From contig JAAUQT010000006.1 in assembly GCA_012033495.1 (NCBI GenBank), positions 1-64,000 of the forward strand: a stretch of DNA of 64,000 nt, read 5' to 3'. Positions 1-14,500 of this stretch are shown piece by piece; within the stretch, counting starts at the first letter, position 1, and every line of letters begins with the position of its first letter. The notes under the pieces are model-generated. The model made no database searches. It worked only from the letters and a program-made list of their open reading frames with translations, and was not told the origin of the DNA. This stretch comes from Cyanobacteria bacterium RM1_2_2. GTDB lineage: Bacteria; Cyanobacteriota; Cyanobacteriia; Elainellales; Elainellaceae. The position numbers and the translations under genes were made by a program.

Positions 1-1883
1 TTCGACGACGAAGAGGGCAGGTTGGGCGTAGCGGGTTTGGGTGAGCGGAGGGGGGGTGAGCGGAGGGGTAGAGGGGTAAAGAAGGGTGCGAAGGTCAAGG
101 TCGAGGTAGGGTTGGAGGAAGGCGCAGCAGTGGTCGATTGCGGCTCTGAAGTGGGGTTCGTGCTGGTAGAGGTCGCGTCCCATGGTGGGGTATTGGCTAC
201 CTTGTCCGGGGAAGAGGAACGCAATTCCTGGTTGGGTTTGAGGAGGTGCAAGTTGGGGTGCATCACTGAGTTTTTGAATCGCTTCTTCTACGGTTTGGCA
301 AACAACCATATGACGGTAATCGAATGCTTTTCGCCCAACTTGGAGTGTGTAAGCAACGTCAGCTAGATTAACATTAGGATGACGCTGAAGATAATCAATC
401 AGTTGACGAATAGAATTCTGTAAAGCGGTGGGCGTTTTGGCAGAGAATAGAAGCAGGTGATGGGAATGTGATGAGGAATTTTCTGAAAATAGGATAGGAG
501 CCTCTTCGAGAACGATGTGGGCATTCGTGCCACCCATTCCAAATGAACTGACTCCTGCCCGACGAGGCGTACCATTACCTGCCAGTCGCGCAGTTGAGTG
601 TTGACGTAAAAGGGGCTGTGCTCGAAGTCAATTTGGGGATTGGCAGACTTAAAGTTGAGGCTAGGCGGAATTTGCTGATGTTTCAGGGCCAAGGCAGTTT
701 TGATCAATCCTGCGACTCCGGCAGCAGCATCTAGGTGTCCAATGTTGGTTTTGAGGGAGCCAATCGCGCAGAACTGCTGGTTTTGGGTGCGAGTTCGGAA
801 GGCTTTGGTTAGGGCAGCAATTTCAATCGGATCGCCAAGGGCAGTGCCCGTGCCGTGGGTTTCAATGTATTGAATGCTGTCGGGTGAGAAGTTGGCTTGC
901 TCTAAGGCTGCTGCAATGACTGCCGCCTGCCCTGCTACACTGGGAGCCGTTAAGCCGACTTTTTGCGCTCCATCATTGTTGATCGCTGAGCCTTGAATCA
1001 CGGCATAGATGCAGTCTCCGTCCTGGAGAGCAGCCGACAGCCGCTTGAGCACGACAATCCCGACACCGTTGCCAAACACTGTGCCCTGTGCTTCTGCATC
1101 AAAGGCGCGACAAACTCCGTCAGGTGAGAGTACCCCGTCATTTTGGTAGAGGTAGCCTTGCTGTTCCGATGCATCGATCGAGACGCCTCCTGCCAGCGCC
1201 ATGTCACATTCTCGATTCAGCAAGCTCTGACAGGCGAGATGAACCGCAACGAGGGAAGTTGAGCAACCTGTCTGCACACCGCAGCTTGGTCCGGTCAGGT
1301 TTAGCTTGTAGGAGACGCGAGTTGGCATCAGACCCATGACGTTACTCACCACCGCCTGTACCCGATCAACCGATGCTCTCAGGCTCGGATTTGCGTACAG
1401 GTTGATTAAATAGCTGTTAAGTGCGGCTCCAGCATAGACACCAATTTTGCCGTTGTACTGATCTGGATCATAGCCTGCATTTTCCAACGCTGCCCAAGCA
1501 CATTCTAAAAACACTCGATGCTGAGGATCGATGAGTTCAGCTTCTCTGGGAGAGTAGCCGAAGAAGGCGGCATCAAAACCATCTACGTGATCGAAACTGG
1601 CGTAGGCTTTAACGTAATTTGGATGATCTAGTAGTTCTATCTGGGTTCGTTTATCTTGTGGAGGGTCAGAAGTTAACTGAATCGATGAAATTCCCTGGCA
1701 TAAGTTTTGCCAGAACTGTTCCAAATTTTCAGCGCCCGGAAATCGCCCTGCCATTCCAACAATTGCGACTCGCTCTTGCTTTTCTTGTTCAACCGCTAGT
1801 AGCTTGGTGCGTGCTTCTTTGAGCGCTGCCAACACCCGCTGCGGTGAAAAATTTTCGGTGGATACGGTTTCAAAGTCGTTCAT
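1..1883 (-). CDS. Type I polyketide synthase, KS-AT, 3' part outside window, one frameshift
   Basis: Third PKS protein of the minus-strand operon. A short N-terminal docking-like helix (residues 1-35) precedes a ketosynthase (about 41-440) with the active-site Cys in TGCSTSL and the two catalytic His in ETHGTGT and KTNIGHLDAAAG. The frame then breaks at the CC pair near 578-579; one extra G restores [21 protein letters not shown] and a normal KS-AT linker. From about position 225 down to 1 it encodes the start of an acyltransferase (PGQGSQYPTMGRDLY), so this is the only module seen here with an AT in cis. The protein runs off the left edge, so later domains are unknown. It starts one base after the stop of the preceding PKS gene, consistent with one transcript. 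The frameshift looks like a sequencing error. Confidence 0.88.
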
Positions 1884-1884
1884 T

Positions 1885-4800
1885 TTAGTGTCTCTTAAGC
1901 AAGGATTCCAATTCTTCTAGTTCATTGATAATTGCGGTTTCGATGCCTTCCTTTTCTAAATCTTGTTTGCCGTCCAAATTTCTCAATTCTGAAAAGCTTT
2001 TCTGCTCCAATTGACTTTCAACACCTTTTAACGCCAAGGATTCAACAGATTGGACAGACTCTCCTTCAGGCGTGAGGGTGGCTGCAACGTGTTGGGCAAG
2101 TTCACAAATCGTAGAATGCTCAAAAATTGTTGTGGCGGTGAGGCTAAGACCAAGTTGAGTTTCTAAGCGGTTTTTGAGTTCAACCGTCATTAGAGAATCC
2201 ATGCCGAGATCGAAAAAGCCTTGATGCGGTTTGGGCAGCCGATCGGCAGGTAGCCCCAGCACTTTGCCCACTTCGGTTTGTAAGTAGGTGGTCAGTAAGG
2301 TCAATCGATCGACTGGATTTGCCGCCCTTAGTTGAGACAGGATCTCTGACGGGGAGGCGGTTTGAGCCGTCGAAGTTGCAACCTGACGAAAGGCGCTAAA
2401 GAAAGGCGAAACAATGCCTTGCTGCAAAAACTGCGCCCACTGAATCGGCATCACGCCAACTTGAGCCGCAGACTGTTCCAACAGCTTTTCTAGCACTCGA
2501 AGTCCTGCCTGAGGCGCGATTGAACCAACGCCTCGCAACTGCATGTGCTGATCGACCCGACGCTGAGCAGCGGCTCCTATTTCTGACCAAGCTCCCCAAT
2601 TGATGCTGAGTCCTGGCAATCCGATTGACCGTCGGTAATGCGCTAGGGCATCTAGAAAAGTATTGGCTGCCACATGGCTCGCTTGTCCTGGTGAACCAAA
2701 CATGGCGGCGGCTGAAGAAAACAGGACAAAGCAGTCGAGGGGCTGGTTTTGGGTGAGGCAGTGCAAATTCCAAGCTCCGGCAAGTTTGGGGGCAATGACA
2801 TGAGCCATGCGCTCCCAGGTAAGCTGCTGCAAAACGCCGTCATCTAACACGCCAGCGGCATGAAACACCCCATAGAGCGGTTTTTTAACTTGCTCAATCG
2901 CGCTGGCAAGCTGCGAAGGGATGGCAACATCGGCTTGAATCGTCTGAATTTTAACGTTTTTCTGCTCCAGCATTTGCAAGGTTTGCTTCTGGGCTGGTGT
3001 CGGAGTGCTGCGTCCAACTAAAACAAGATGCTGTACGCCTTGCTGAGTCAACCATTCTGCAACCAGCAGACCCAGTCCACCTAAACCGCCTGTAATCAGG
3101 TAAGCCCCATCAGGACGAACCGAAATAAGTTGTTGCGGCTCTGAGTCACAACAATCTTACCGATGTGCTGCGCCTGCTGCATGTAGCGAAATGCCTGCAC
3201 AACTTTCTGAATCGGAAAGACGGTTTGGGGCAGGGGGCGAATTCCGGACTGCATCAAGTCACGCAATCGTGTCCTAATCTGATCAGGCTGCTGTTGAGCA
3301 ACCGTCATGAGATCAATTAAATGATACGTTACCTTTGGTTTCACCTGCGCAATCTCCGCCGCGTTCCAAACCTGTCGCTTGCCGATTTCCAAAAATCGCC
3401 CCGTATCGCTGAGCACCGCCAAACTTTTGGGGATGAACTCACCTGACAGCGAATTCAATACCACATCAACCCCTTCTCCCTGCGTTAGGGTCATCACCTG
3501 CTCAGCAAAATCTAGCGTCCGGGAGTTCATGATCTGCTTAACACCCAATGCCTCCAGCGCTTGCCATTTACCTGGACTCGCCGTTGCATACACCTCTGCA
3601 CCGATTCGTTGGGCTAACATTACCGCTGCCATTCCCGTACCGGTAGCCCCGGCATGAATTAGGATGCGTTCACCGGCTGATAAATTCGCCAAACGCAGCG
3701 CATCATCTGCCGTCAAAAAGGCGGCCGGAATTGTAGCAGCTTCTGCAAAACTGAGGTGTTCTGGTTTGAGTGCAACAAGCGCTGCATCAACAGTGACATA
3801 TTGGCTGAAACTGCCTGCTGCTAGCGCCACCACCGCATCACCGACTTGAAAATCAGTCACCTCTGAGCCAATCGCGGCAATTTCTCCAGCGCATTCCACG
3901 CCAAACCAATTACGTTCAAAGGGTAATAACTTTAATATATCAAGTAGATCAATTAGATTTAGTCCAGTTGCATATACGCGAATTTCAACTTCAGTAGAGC
4001 CAGGTGAGCGTCGATCAATGGGCTGCAAAATTAACTGATCTAACGTGCCTCGCGTTAAGCTAGTTAACCGGAACGGCTGATTCGGCAAAGACAAGGCATC
4101 ATTTTCCTGCCCGAAACGCCCTAAACGAGCAACATAGCGGCTGTGGTTACGGATGGCAATCTGATTTTCACAGGAGGTGGATTGCAGTTCCTTGTCTAAT
4201 TCAGCGACCTGCGCCAGCAAGGGCAAGCTTGGGTCAAGATCAACGCATCGACAGTGCAATGCCGGATGCTCTAAAGCAATCACTTTGCCCAACCCCCATA
4301 TCGGAGACTGGATAAATCCAGGTTTTTGAGAAACTGTATTTTCTGTGTTGGTGGTTACGGCTCCCTGCGTTATTAGCCACAGCGTCGGAGCGGACTGGAG
4401 CGTTTGCAAGAGATGCAGCAAACTCGTGCAGGTTGTTTCAGTCGCCGCCATGAGCGATTCCAGCGCCCAATCAGTTGTCGTCGGACTATCCAAACCCCAG
4501 AGATAGAGAATGTTTTGCGGTTGCGGGATGGCTGCCGTTAGCTGCTCAAAATCTGCCCGACAATGAGGATTAACCGTAAATTCAGCCCCCTGTTGACGAT
4601 AGGTTTCTCCGGCTATCACCATCGTCACCTGACCTAACAAATGGCTGGCTAACTGCTGCCCCAAACCCTGCCGATCGGTAAAAATCATCCAATCACAGTT
4701 TGTTGGGTCAGCCTGTGCCACAAATAGGCTTTGTGGAGCTATGGTCGCAGGATTTAGAACAGGCGCAATGACTATCGGATCAGTAAAGCCGCAGGTCGGT

Positions 4801-7800
4801 AAAAGCTGCTGCCATTGTTCTGCCCCAATCAGCGGGTAGGCAGGACGCAAATCACGATCAGTAAATCGCCACCAACCCTCGGTAATACCGAAGATTAAAT
4901 CCAGCCAGCCCTGAGGTTGAGTTCCTTCCAGCAAAACCAACATTCCGCCGGGTGCTAGCAGTTGACGAGCGTGTTTAAGGCTCTGACGCAAATCTTGAGT
5001 GGCATGGAGAACATTAGCAGCAATAATTAGATCATAACTACCAGGGTCAAATCCTTGAGATTGAGGTGAACATTCAACATCTAGTAATTTGTATTGAACA
5101 CACTTATAATTTTGGAACCGCTGTTGTGCTTTCTGCAAAAATAAAGGCGATAGGTCAGTAAACGTATATTCTGCGTTTATGGTTGCAATTTGGGGTAACA
5201 AAGCTGCGGTTGTGCCGCCTGTCCCTGCACCGATCTCCAAAATTTTGAGCGTCTTTTCTGCTGATTGATCACCTGATGCTTGAATTGCGAAACTCACTGC
5301 CTGCTGCACCAACCGATTCATCAATGCAGCCCCAGTTGAAGTGTGATAAAGCTGCGTTGCTGTGGTCAAATCCCCTTGCGGAAACAAAAGCTGAATGGGA
5401 TCACACTGACCTTGTAACACTTGAGCTAGGTGGGAGCCACAGCGCTGAAGTAAGTCTAGTTCAGCCGTAGCCGTAGGATAATTCTGCCGTAGTCGAATCA
5501 GTTGAGATTCTATATCTAAGGTTGTTATAAATTGGACAACTTTCCATTCCTGATCATATTCCTCCAAAATATTTGCCTGATGTAAAACTTCTAATAACCG
5601 ATGCAGCAATTGCTCATACTGAGGCGCAATCTTGAACTGCCAGACAAGTTCGCTAGCCGAAACTGTCTGCCCGATTGCTGCCGCCCAGCCAAGCTGCTGA
5701 AAGGCTCGCAGAATGTAAGCAAGGCTGAGACTTTCTAATTCAGCAAGGAGATGCGGATAGGCAACCAATTCTGGCTGGAGCAGCCACTCCCTTAACTGCG
5801 GCAGCAAATGATCCCGAATCGTACTGGGTGTTGGCAAGTCAGGGAAGGCTTGCGCCTGCCAGTTGATTTGATAGAGCCAATCCTCAAACGACTCAGAGGG
5901 CTGCGTAGTGGGGATTTTTGCGCCTTTCGCAGGTGCAGCCCTTCTATACAGGCAATCATTTCACCGTTAGCATCCGTGAGTTGCAGATCTGCTGTTAGCT
6001 GCTCAGAGGCTAACTGTACCGTAACATAGCTCCAGCAGTGGCGCTCTGGGCGTTTGTAGAGCGTCAGTCGGTCGCAGCCCATCGGCAGGTAGGTGTCCTG
6101 AGCATCAGCAGGCAGAGCCGCTCCAATCACCTGAAACGCCGCGTCTAGCAAAATTGGATGGCATTGGTAAGAGGCAGTCGTCAACTCGTCAGCAAGCTGA
6201 ATCTCACCGATTGCTTGATTTTCACCACGCCAAAGCTGTCGAATCGCCTGAAATAAGTTGCCATAATCAATGCCGTGCGTTTGAAGCGTTTGGTAGTAAT
6301 CAGACAGGCTAACCGTTTCGGGACAGTTTTGCTTTTGGATGGCTAAATCCTGTACAGCCGATTCAGCTTTGCCAACCTGTTTGCTAATTTGCCCGGTAGC
6401 GTGCAGCACCCACTCAGATTCACCTGCATTTTGGCTCAACACCTCAAAACGGTACAAGCTCTCAGATTGCTCGGTTAGAACGAGCTGAACTACGGTTTCC
6501 GCCTCAGAAAGTATAATTGGCTGCTGAATAGTCAGGTGATATAGAGCTACATGGTCAGATTCATGCTGTTGAAGCATCTGTTGAGCCGCTGCTAACGCCA
6601 TCTCGATATAGCCTGATGCAGGTAGAAGGATGGAATCAAATACGCGATGGTGCGCTAGAAAAGATGGGTTGGCTTGGCTGAGTTGATGTTCAAAATAGAT
6701 CTCTTGCGATCGAGATAAGGGTAATCTTTGACCTAAAAGCGGGCGTTTTGCTGAATTAGAATAAGAACGCAGTTTAGGTGATTCAATTTCAATCCAGTAA
6801 CGCCGTCGTTGAAACGGATAAGTCGGTAAAACTAATCGCGGTCGTGAATAATCATGACTCTCCAAGAACTTCTTCTCGAATGAAGCAGCTTGCTCGGAAA
6901 GTTCTTCTTGAACCGAAGATTGAGAACTCGTTTGGCTTACAAAAGTAGCTAACTTTTCAATCGCCTCAGCCGTTGAACTTGCACTCAAATTCAACCGTTC
7001 CGCAAACTGGGATCGTCCCGTATTGACGTTGTGACAAACATCTGCAAAACAAATATCTGGATGCTGGCTCAAATAATTCTGATAGCGATGGGCAAGCGCT
7101 TTGAGAGCAGCAGGCGTTTTTGCCGAAAGTATCAGCGTATGAATCGCTCGATCGGGTGATTGAACAGGAGCAGGAGCATCGGCAGCAGATAAAACTGCAT
7201 GGCATTTGTGCCGCTAAAGCCAAACGAACTGACGCCAGCCACGCGAGGGGTATCAGACTGCCAAGCTGTGAGTGCAGTCGGAATCTGGAGAGGAAGTTGA
7301 TCCCAAGGAACATGGGGATTCGGCTGCTGAAAATGTAGATGGGGCGGAATTTCCTGGTGATATAACGCCAGCGCCACCTTCATCAAACCAGCGATGCCAG
7401 CAGCGGCTTCCAAGTGTCCTAAGTTCGTTTTGACAGAGCCGACCCTCAGAGGAGAATGTTGGTGAGACTCGCCAAACACCTCTCCCAATGCCAACAACTC
7501 AATCGGGTCGCCCAATGCCGTCCCTGTGCCATGAGCCTCAACGTAGCTGACTTCTGCCGGGTCATTACAGCCATTCGATAACGCTTGCCGAATTACTGCC
7601 TGCTGAGCAACCCCATTCGGAACCGTCAAACCACTGCTGCGACCGTCCTGATTGATTGCCGTGCCACGAATCAGCGCCCAAATCCGATCGCCTGCTGCTA
7701 CTGCATCGGAAAGACGCTTCAAGACCACGACACCACAGCCCTCAGCCCGAACAAAACCATCTGCACGAGCGTCAAAAGTTTTGCAGCGGCCGTCTGCGGC

Positions 7801-8562
7801 TAGCATTTTTGCCCTAGAAAAATTGATACTGAAGTCAGGTGACAATAACCGATTCACGCCGCCTACCAAAGCCAGCGAACATTCCTGCTGTCGTAAACTC
7901 TGGCAAGCTAAATGAACTGCCGTCAGCGAAGAGGAACAAGCCGTATCTACAGCCATACTCGGCCCGATCAATCCCAACGTGTAGGATAAACGCCCTGCCG
8001 CCGTACTGTGAGAATTCCCGGTTGCGAGATAGGCATCAATCTCACGGTAATCTCGACTCAATAGATATTGCGAGTAATCATTGCTGCTGATACCAATGAA
8101 TACACCTGTCACACTAGCTGCTAAATGCTCTGGAATGATTCCGGCATGTTCTAGCGCTTCCCAACTCACCTCTAGCAACAGTCGCTGCTGTGGATCAAGC
8201 GAGACTGCCTCTCGATCAGCAATGCCAAAAAATTCGGCATCAAAGTTTTGCAGATTGCCTACAAAGCCGCCGTAGCGCGTCGAGATTTTGCCCAGCGTTT
8301 CTGGATTAGCGTCGTAGAAGTCATCATTTTGCCAACGGTCTTGTGGAACTTCAGTAATCGCATCCTGACCGGATCGCAAAAGCTGCCAGAAGTCAGCCGG
8401 ATTATCGACATTACCAGGGAAGCGGCAACCCATGCCGACAATGGCGATTGGTTCGGTCTGAGCATCCTCAATTGCTTTCAACTTGCCGCGCATTTCTCGT
8501 AGCTTCAGCAAAGCATCTTGCATCAAAGAATGGTAGTCATGTCTATCTGATGGTTGATTCAT
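1885..8562 (-). CDS. AT-less reducing polyketide synthase KS-DH-CMeT-ER-KR-ACP (three frameshifts)
   Basis: Frame-corrected length about 2226 aa. KS about 37-455 (VDTACSSSL, EAHGTGT); KS-AT linker then directly the post-AT motif LPTYPFQRRRYW, so no acyltransferase; DH about 610-880 (catalytic His in HHRVF, Asp in LLDAAFQ); C-methyltransferase about 1060-1290 (EIGAGTGGTTAALL); ER about 1500-1800 (NADPH motif HAGATGTGMAAV); KR about 1819-2050 (TGGLGGLG); ACP about 2090-2154 with DLGMDSL phosphopantetheine Ser. It should extend an acyl chain by two carbons, alpha-methylate it and reduce fully if KR works; the KR position expected to be Tyr is His (SHVAAN). Frames break near 7201 (GG), near 5915 (T5) and near 3140, each repaired by one base. 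The start lies 11 bp after the stop of the upstream PKS gene. Confidence 0.88.
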
Positions 8563-8573
8563 TTTTCTTTCCC

Positions 8574-11500
8574 TCAGCTAATTTCCATCAGTTCTTGGGC
8601 AAGTAAATCTGCTAATTCAGCTTGAGATAAATGGCTTAGATTTTTCCCATTCTCTTGAGGCTCCATTTGCGCCTTAGCGACTATTTCTAACCGATTCCTC
8701 CCTAAGTTCAGTTGACCGATCAGATAATTGACCAACGAGTTCACGGTTGGATAGTCAAATGCGACGGTGGCAGGCAATACACAGCCTAAATCAGTTTGTA
8801 GACGATTTTTTAACTCAATAGACGTAAGAGAATCCATTCCCAGATCGAAAAAACCCTTTTGCAGATCAACCTCAGCCGCCTGAAAACCCAAAACTTGAGC
8901 AATTTGACCACAGAGGTAATCTTGCAGTAGCAAACGACGTTGGGATTCTGACGCAAATCGTAACTGTTGGAGTAAATTAGAAGTTTTAGCGGGTGCTGAT
9001 TGGGTCAACCGAAGTTCTGCAAAAAACGGTGAAGCAATGCCCTGTTGTAAAAACTCTGTCCACCGCATCGGCATTACTCCAACTTGAGTCAATGGAGACC
9101 GTAACAGTGCCTCAAACGCTTGTATTCCTTGAGATGGTGAGATTGTTTCCACCCCTTTTAATCGCGTCTCAGCGTAACGGACTGCGGCAGTACCTACTTC
9201 TGACCATATACCCCAGTTAATGCTGAGAGTAGGCAAATTGAGCAATTGGCGATAATGAGCCAGTGTATCAAGAAACGTATTTGCTGCAACATGGTTTGAT
9301 TGACCTGGCGAACCTAAAAGCGCTGTAGCAGAAGAGAACAGCACGGAAAAATCAAGTGATTGAGTTTGGGTAAGTTGATGTAGATTCCAAGCTCCCAGCA
9401 GTTTGGGACGCAACACCGCTGCAAATTTCTCCCAGGTTTGCTGTTGCAGCATCGCATCTTCTAGAACACCAGCCGCATGAACGATACCACGAATAGGCGG
9501 TAGGGACTGCTCAAGCGTTGTGAATAATTCAACAAGTTGCGATTGTTCAGCGATGTCGATCAGCGCCGTCACCACCTCAATGCCTGCCTGCTTCCAGGCT
9601 TGAATCTGCGGAGTTGCGGCTTCTGACTCATGGCGGCTGATCAGCACCAAGTATTTCGCTCCTTGCTGCACCAGCCATTCTGCAACCAGTAGCCCTAAAC
9701 CGCCCAACCCGCCCGTAATCAAGTATGTGCCATCTGCCCGAATCACTGCCTGTTCTGGCGCAGGTTGGGTGATCACAATTTTGCCAATATGTTTCGCCTG
9801 CTGCATGGTGCGGAATGCTTGCACAGACTCCGTGATGGGAAAACCTGAGTACGGCAGTGGTTGGTAAATATTCTGCTGAAAACGGTTGAGCGTATCCTGT
9901 AACATTATTTGAATGAGTTCAGGTTGCTGACAGAGTTCCACTAAATCCATTTGAAAGTAATTCACATTCGGATAGATAGTTTTGACTCGATCAGCGTTCC
10001 AATCCGTCTTACCCAACTCTACAAATCGGCCGTTAAGCTTTAGTGCAGCCAAGCTTCGAGGAATAAACTCATCCGCCAACGAATTCAGCACGACATCAAC
10101 CCCTTCCCCGTTTGTAAGTTGCATCAACTCGGTCGCAAAATCCAAACTACGAGAATTGAATACTGCACTCACGCCCATAGCTTGAACGGTTGCCCATTTC
10201 TCTGGGCTAGCAGTTGCGTAAATTTCTGCCCCGACCTGTTGAGCAATTTGAATCGCCGCCTGCCCTACACACCTGCCGCCGCGTGGATCAGCACCCGTTC
10301 GCCGCGCTTCAGGTTTGCCAAATGATGCAAAGCATAACCGGCGGTCAGAAAAGCCACCGGAACAGTGGCAGCAGCTTCGTTGCTAAGGGTTCCCGGTACA
10401 CAGGCAACCAGTGCAGCATCGACCGTGACCCAATTGCTAAAACTGCCAGACGCCAGCGCCATCACTCGATCGCCTGGTTTAAAAGCTGTAACCGCCTCGC
10501 CAACGCTCCTGATCTCACCCACACATTCACAGCCCAACAGCCCTGCTTCTCCAGGATACAAATCTAGTGCATTCAACACATCTCGGAAGTTGAGACCTGT
10601 TGCTGCAACGCGAATTTCAACTTCGTGGGGAAGGGGGGAACGCCGTTCAGCTACCCGAATTTGCAGATTTTCTAGTGTACCCCGCTGTGAAATTTCTAGT
10701 CGTCGAACTTCTTGTAAATGACTGAGTGAATAACCTAGAAAATGAGGCGGCAAATTTTGACAACGTGACAGACGTGCTACATATCGCTGCTGCTGCCGGA
10801 AAACGACCTGCTGCTCACACAACGATTGCCGGCTCGAAACCTGAATTTCTGCCAGAAGTAAGTCTGCTTGCCGATCAGGCGAATCTGCCGGATCTAAATC
10901 AACACAAACGCAGCCAAATTCGGGATGCTCTAGGCCGATGGTTTTCCCTATCCCCCAAAGCAGTGATTGAGCAAATCCAGGTAGTGGTTCTGCCGCCATC
11001 CCAGTGGCAACTGCACCCCGCGTTACCAGCCATAAGCGAATCGGATGCGTCACGGTCAGGGCTTGGATCAAAGTCAAGGCGCTGCTACAAATTTTCTGAG
11101 AAGCTGCCTCCAGCGATTCCAGCGTGAGTTCTGCTGCACTGGGCATATCCAGAGCCGCGAGGAAGATGATTTGAGTCGGGCGAGTGATTGTCAGTTGGGG
11201 GAAATCAGCAGCAGAAATGACTCGATAGGACGCGCCTTGAGCTTGTAAACAATAAGTGATAGCGTCACTCACTCCCTGCTCATCAGCAACAATCAGCCAG
11301 TCAAAAGCGGGAATTTGAGAGGGCACATCTGCACTGACCTGCGCCAAAATCACAGCCTGCTGAATTACTGCACCGCTGAGCGTCGGCTGAATTACCTCGA
11401 TTGATTTAAAGCTGTGCTGCAAAACTTGCCGCCATTGTTCAACCGAGATGAGCGGATAATTAGGGCGCAAATCGAGATCATCGAACCGCCACCAGCCTTC

Positions 11501-14500
11501 CATCAACCCAAAAGTTAGGTCAAGCCAGCGCATCGGGTAAACGCCTTCTAATAGAATTAACAGCCCTCCTGGTGCAAGTAATTGACGAATGTGAGTAAGT
11601 GTCGTTTGCAAACTTTGCGTCGCGTGCAGAACATTAGCAGCAATAACAAGATCATACTGTTGTAGATCGAATCCCTGTGCTTGTGGTGAGTATTCAATAT
11701 CCAAAACTTTATAGTCTATAAAACTACATTCAGCGAATCTATTTTTTACCTTCTGGATAAATAGTGGCGAAACATCAGTGAAGGTATACTGAGTTGTACT
11801 AGGAGCAAGACAAGGTAATAGATAGCTCGTGGTTCCGCCTGTTCCACCACCGATCTCCAAAATCCGCACATTACCCTGGATTGGCATGACAGATTCGACG
11901 ACCTGCCGCACCAGGTTATTCATCAATTGCGCTCCAGTTGAATCCTGATAAATCTGGCTCAACGTGGTTAAGTCTCCATCAGGAAATAAAAGCTGAAGTG
12001 GATTACATTTACCTTGCAGCACCTTTGCTAGAGACGAACCACAGCGATGCAATAAAGTTAGTTCGGGTGAGTCGCTAAATCGGCTACTTTTGCTGAAATT
12101 GACCGTTTGAAGCGGTTGTATGACTCGATAGGTTTCATTCTGAAGATTGAGGAACCCAGCCTCCATCAGCATTTCTAATAACCGTTTGAGAATTTTTTGC
12201 TCGGCAGTAATACCAAACTGTTGAATCAGATGATGAATAGAAAAGTAATCATCTGCAATAAACTGCCAACCCATTTCGAGAAAAGCATTGATCACGTAGA
12301 TGAGGCTGCGAGATTCAAGTTCTGCAATGAGTAGTTGATACTCACTCAACTCATCTGATTGATCTGGAGCTATTAATGCAGGATCAAGCTTATTCCTGAT
12401 TTCATTGCAAGCCACCAAACTAGCTTGCTTTGACTCAAATTGCTGAGGTCGCCATTCAATCTGGTAAAACCAGTCCTGAATATCAGTCTGTGATTGCGTT
12501 GATTCGGGTGCAGCAGGCTGGAGTTTTAGCCCTTCAATAATTACAACCACTCTCCCTTCAGCATCCAGGAACCGCAGGTCAGCAATTGGATCAGAGGAAG
12601 CACCAAGCGGTCGCAACTGTGCCTGGCTCCAGCAGGGTTGGTTTGGACTGTAAAAAATCAGTCGCTCAATACCGACAGGTAGATAGTTTGGGTCGTACAG
12701 TCTTGGGCAAATAAGGCAGCCGCAACCGTTTGTAAGCCTGCATCGAGTAAGACAGGGTGAATTCGATAATCTCCAACAGATGAGCCGCTGGAAGATAACT
12801 CGATTCGAGCAATGATTTGTTCGCCCTGCCAAAGCTGACGAATCGCCTGAAAAGCTTCTCCGTATTCAATTCCGTGCTGTTGATAGGCTTCATAAAAGCT
12901 ATCAATATCAATCTCACTAGCATCTTGCGAGAGTGACGAAGTATCAAAACTATCGTGTACCAGATCAATACTTTTAACCGTTCCACTAGCATACAGGTTC
13001 CATAATTTCTGAGTGTCTTGTAAATCACCTGTTGCAAATATTTCAAACTGATAGGGTGATCCTTCCAACGTTGTAAGTTCCGTTAGAATTAACTGCACTG
13101 TGATTAGACAGTCAAGCCGCAGCGGTTGATGAATTGTGATTTCTATCTCCAGTTGAGGAGACTGCAACACTTCCGTTCCAGCCGCCAGTACCATTTCAAC
13201 ATAGGCTGCTGTCGGCATGATTGGTCTGTTAAAGACGCGATGTTGCTGAAGAAAAGCAGGATGATTTCGATCAAAACGGGCTTCAAAGTGAATTATTGGT
13301 GATTTCGCTAAAGCTAGTTTTTTTCCTAGCAATGGATGACCTGCTTGAGGCCGCAGAATCGGTAGCGACTCCATCCAGTAGCGCTGCTTTTGAAACGGAT
13401 AAGTAGGCAACACAATTCGCTGACAGGACTCGTCATATTCAATCTGATTCCAGTCAATCTCGGCTCCTTGTAAGTAGCGCTGAGCAAGACTGTGAGAAGG
13501 TGCTTCGTATTGTCCAGTTTGAATAAAATCACGTAGCTGCTGCTGTAGCTGTGCAACACTGCCAACCATGGCGGCAAAGCGGTGCTCAAAGTGCGACCGT
13601 CCTGTATTCGCCGTAAAACAGAGATGAGATAATAAAATATCTGACTGATTCGCTAAGAATATCTCATAATGTTCTACTAACTGTTGCAGTGCAGGTTGAC
13701 TCTTAGCAGACAGAGTGAAAAGATGCCGTTGACCGGTTTCATGATCGCTGTTTACAGTATTCTTCTGCTGTACATACTCTTCAATAATCACATGAACGTT
13801 TGTTCCACTCATCCCAAACGAACTTACTCCCGCCAAACGAGGCTGCTCATACCAGGGAGTTAGCTGGGTTGGAACTTGGATAGGAAGCTGATTCCAAGGA
13901 ATATGAGGATTTGGCTGCTGAAAGTGTAAGTGAGGCGGAATTTGCTGATGCTGAAGGGCAAGCACTGCTTTAATTAAGCCCGCAACTCCTGCCGCCGATT
14001 CTAAGTGCCCCAAATTCGTTTTCACGGAACCAATCCACAGCGGTTGGGCAGCAGGACGCCCTTCGCTCAAGACCTTCCCTAGCGCCAAAACTTCGATCGG
14101 ATCGCCCAGCGGTGTACCCGTGCCGTGGGTTTCAACGTACTGGATCTGAGCCGCTGCAATGCCAGCATTGCTGATGGCTTGCCGAATGACTGCCTCTTGA
14201 GCGCTCCCATTTGGCGCAGTCAAGCCGTTACTCTGACCATCATGATTCACGGCTGAGCCTCGAATCACCGCCAAAATTTGATCTCGATTCGCAATCGCAT
14301 CACTGAGGCGCTTCAAAACCACGATGCCGCAACCTTCACCTCGCACATACCCGTTTGCGTTTGCGTCAAATGTTCTACAGCGTCCATCAGGTGACAGCGC
14401 TTTCAGTTTACAAAACCCAATGGTTGGTTCAGGAGAAAGCATGACATTAACACCACCTGCCAATGCCAAATTAGATTCCCCGCTGCGTAGACTCTGACAG

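Noticed and set aside
22-366. Plus-strand open frame at the left edge
   Set aside because: The minus strand here encodes KS-AT linker and the AT start motif in an unbroken frame after one-base correction; the plus-strand frame is a shadow.
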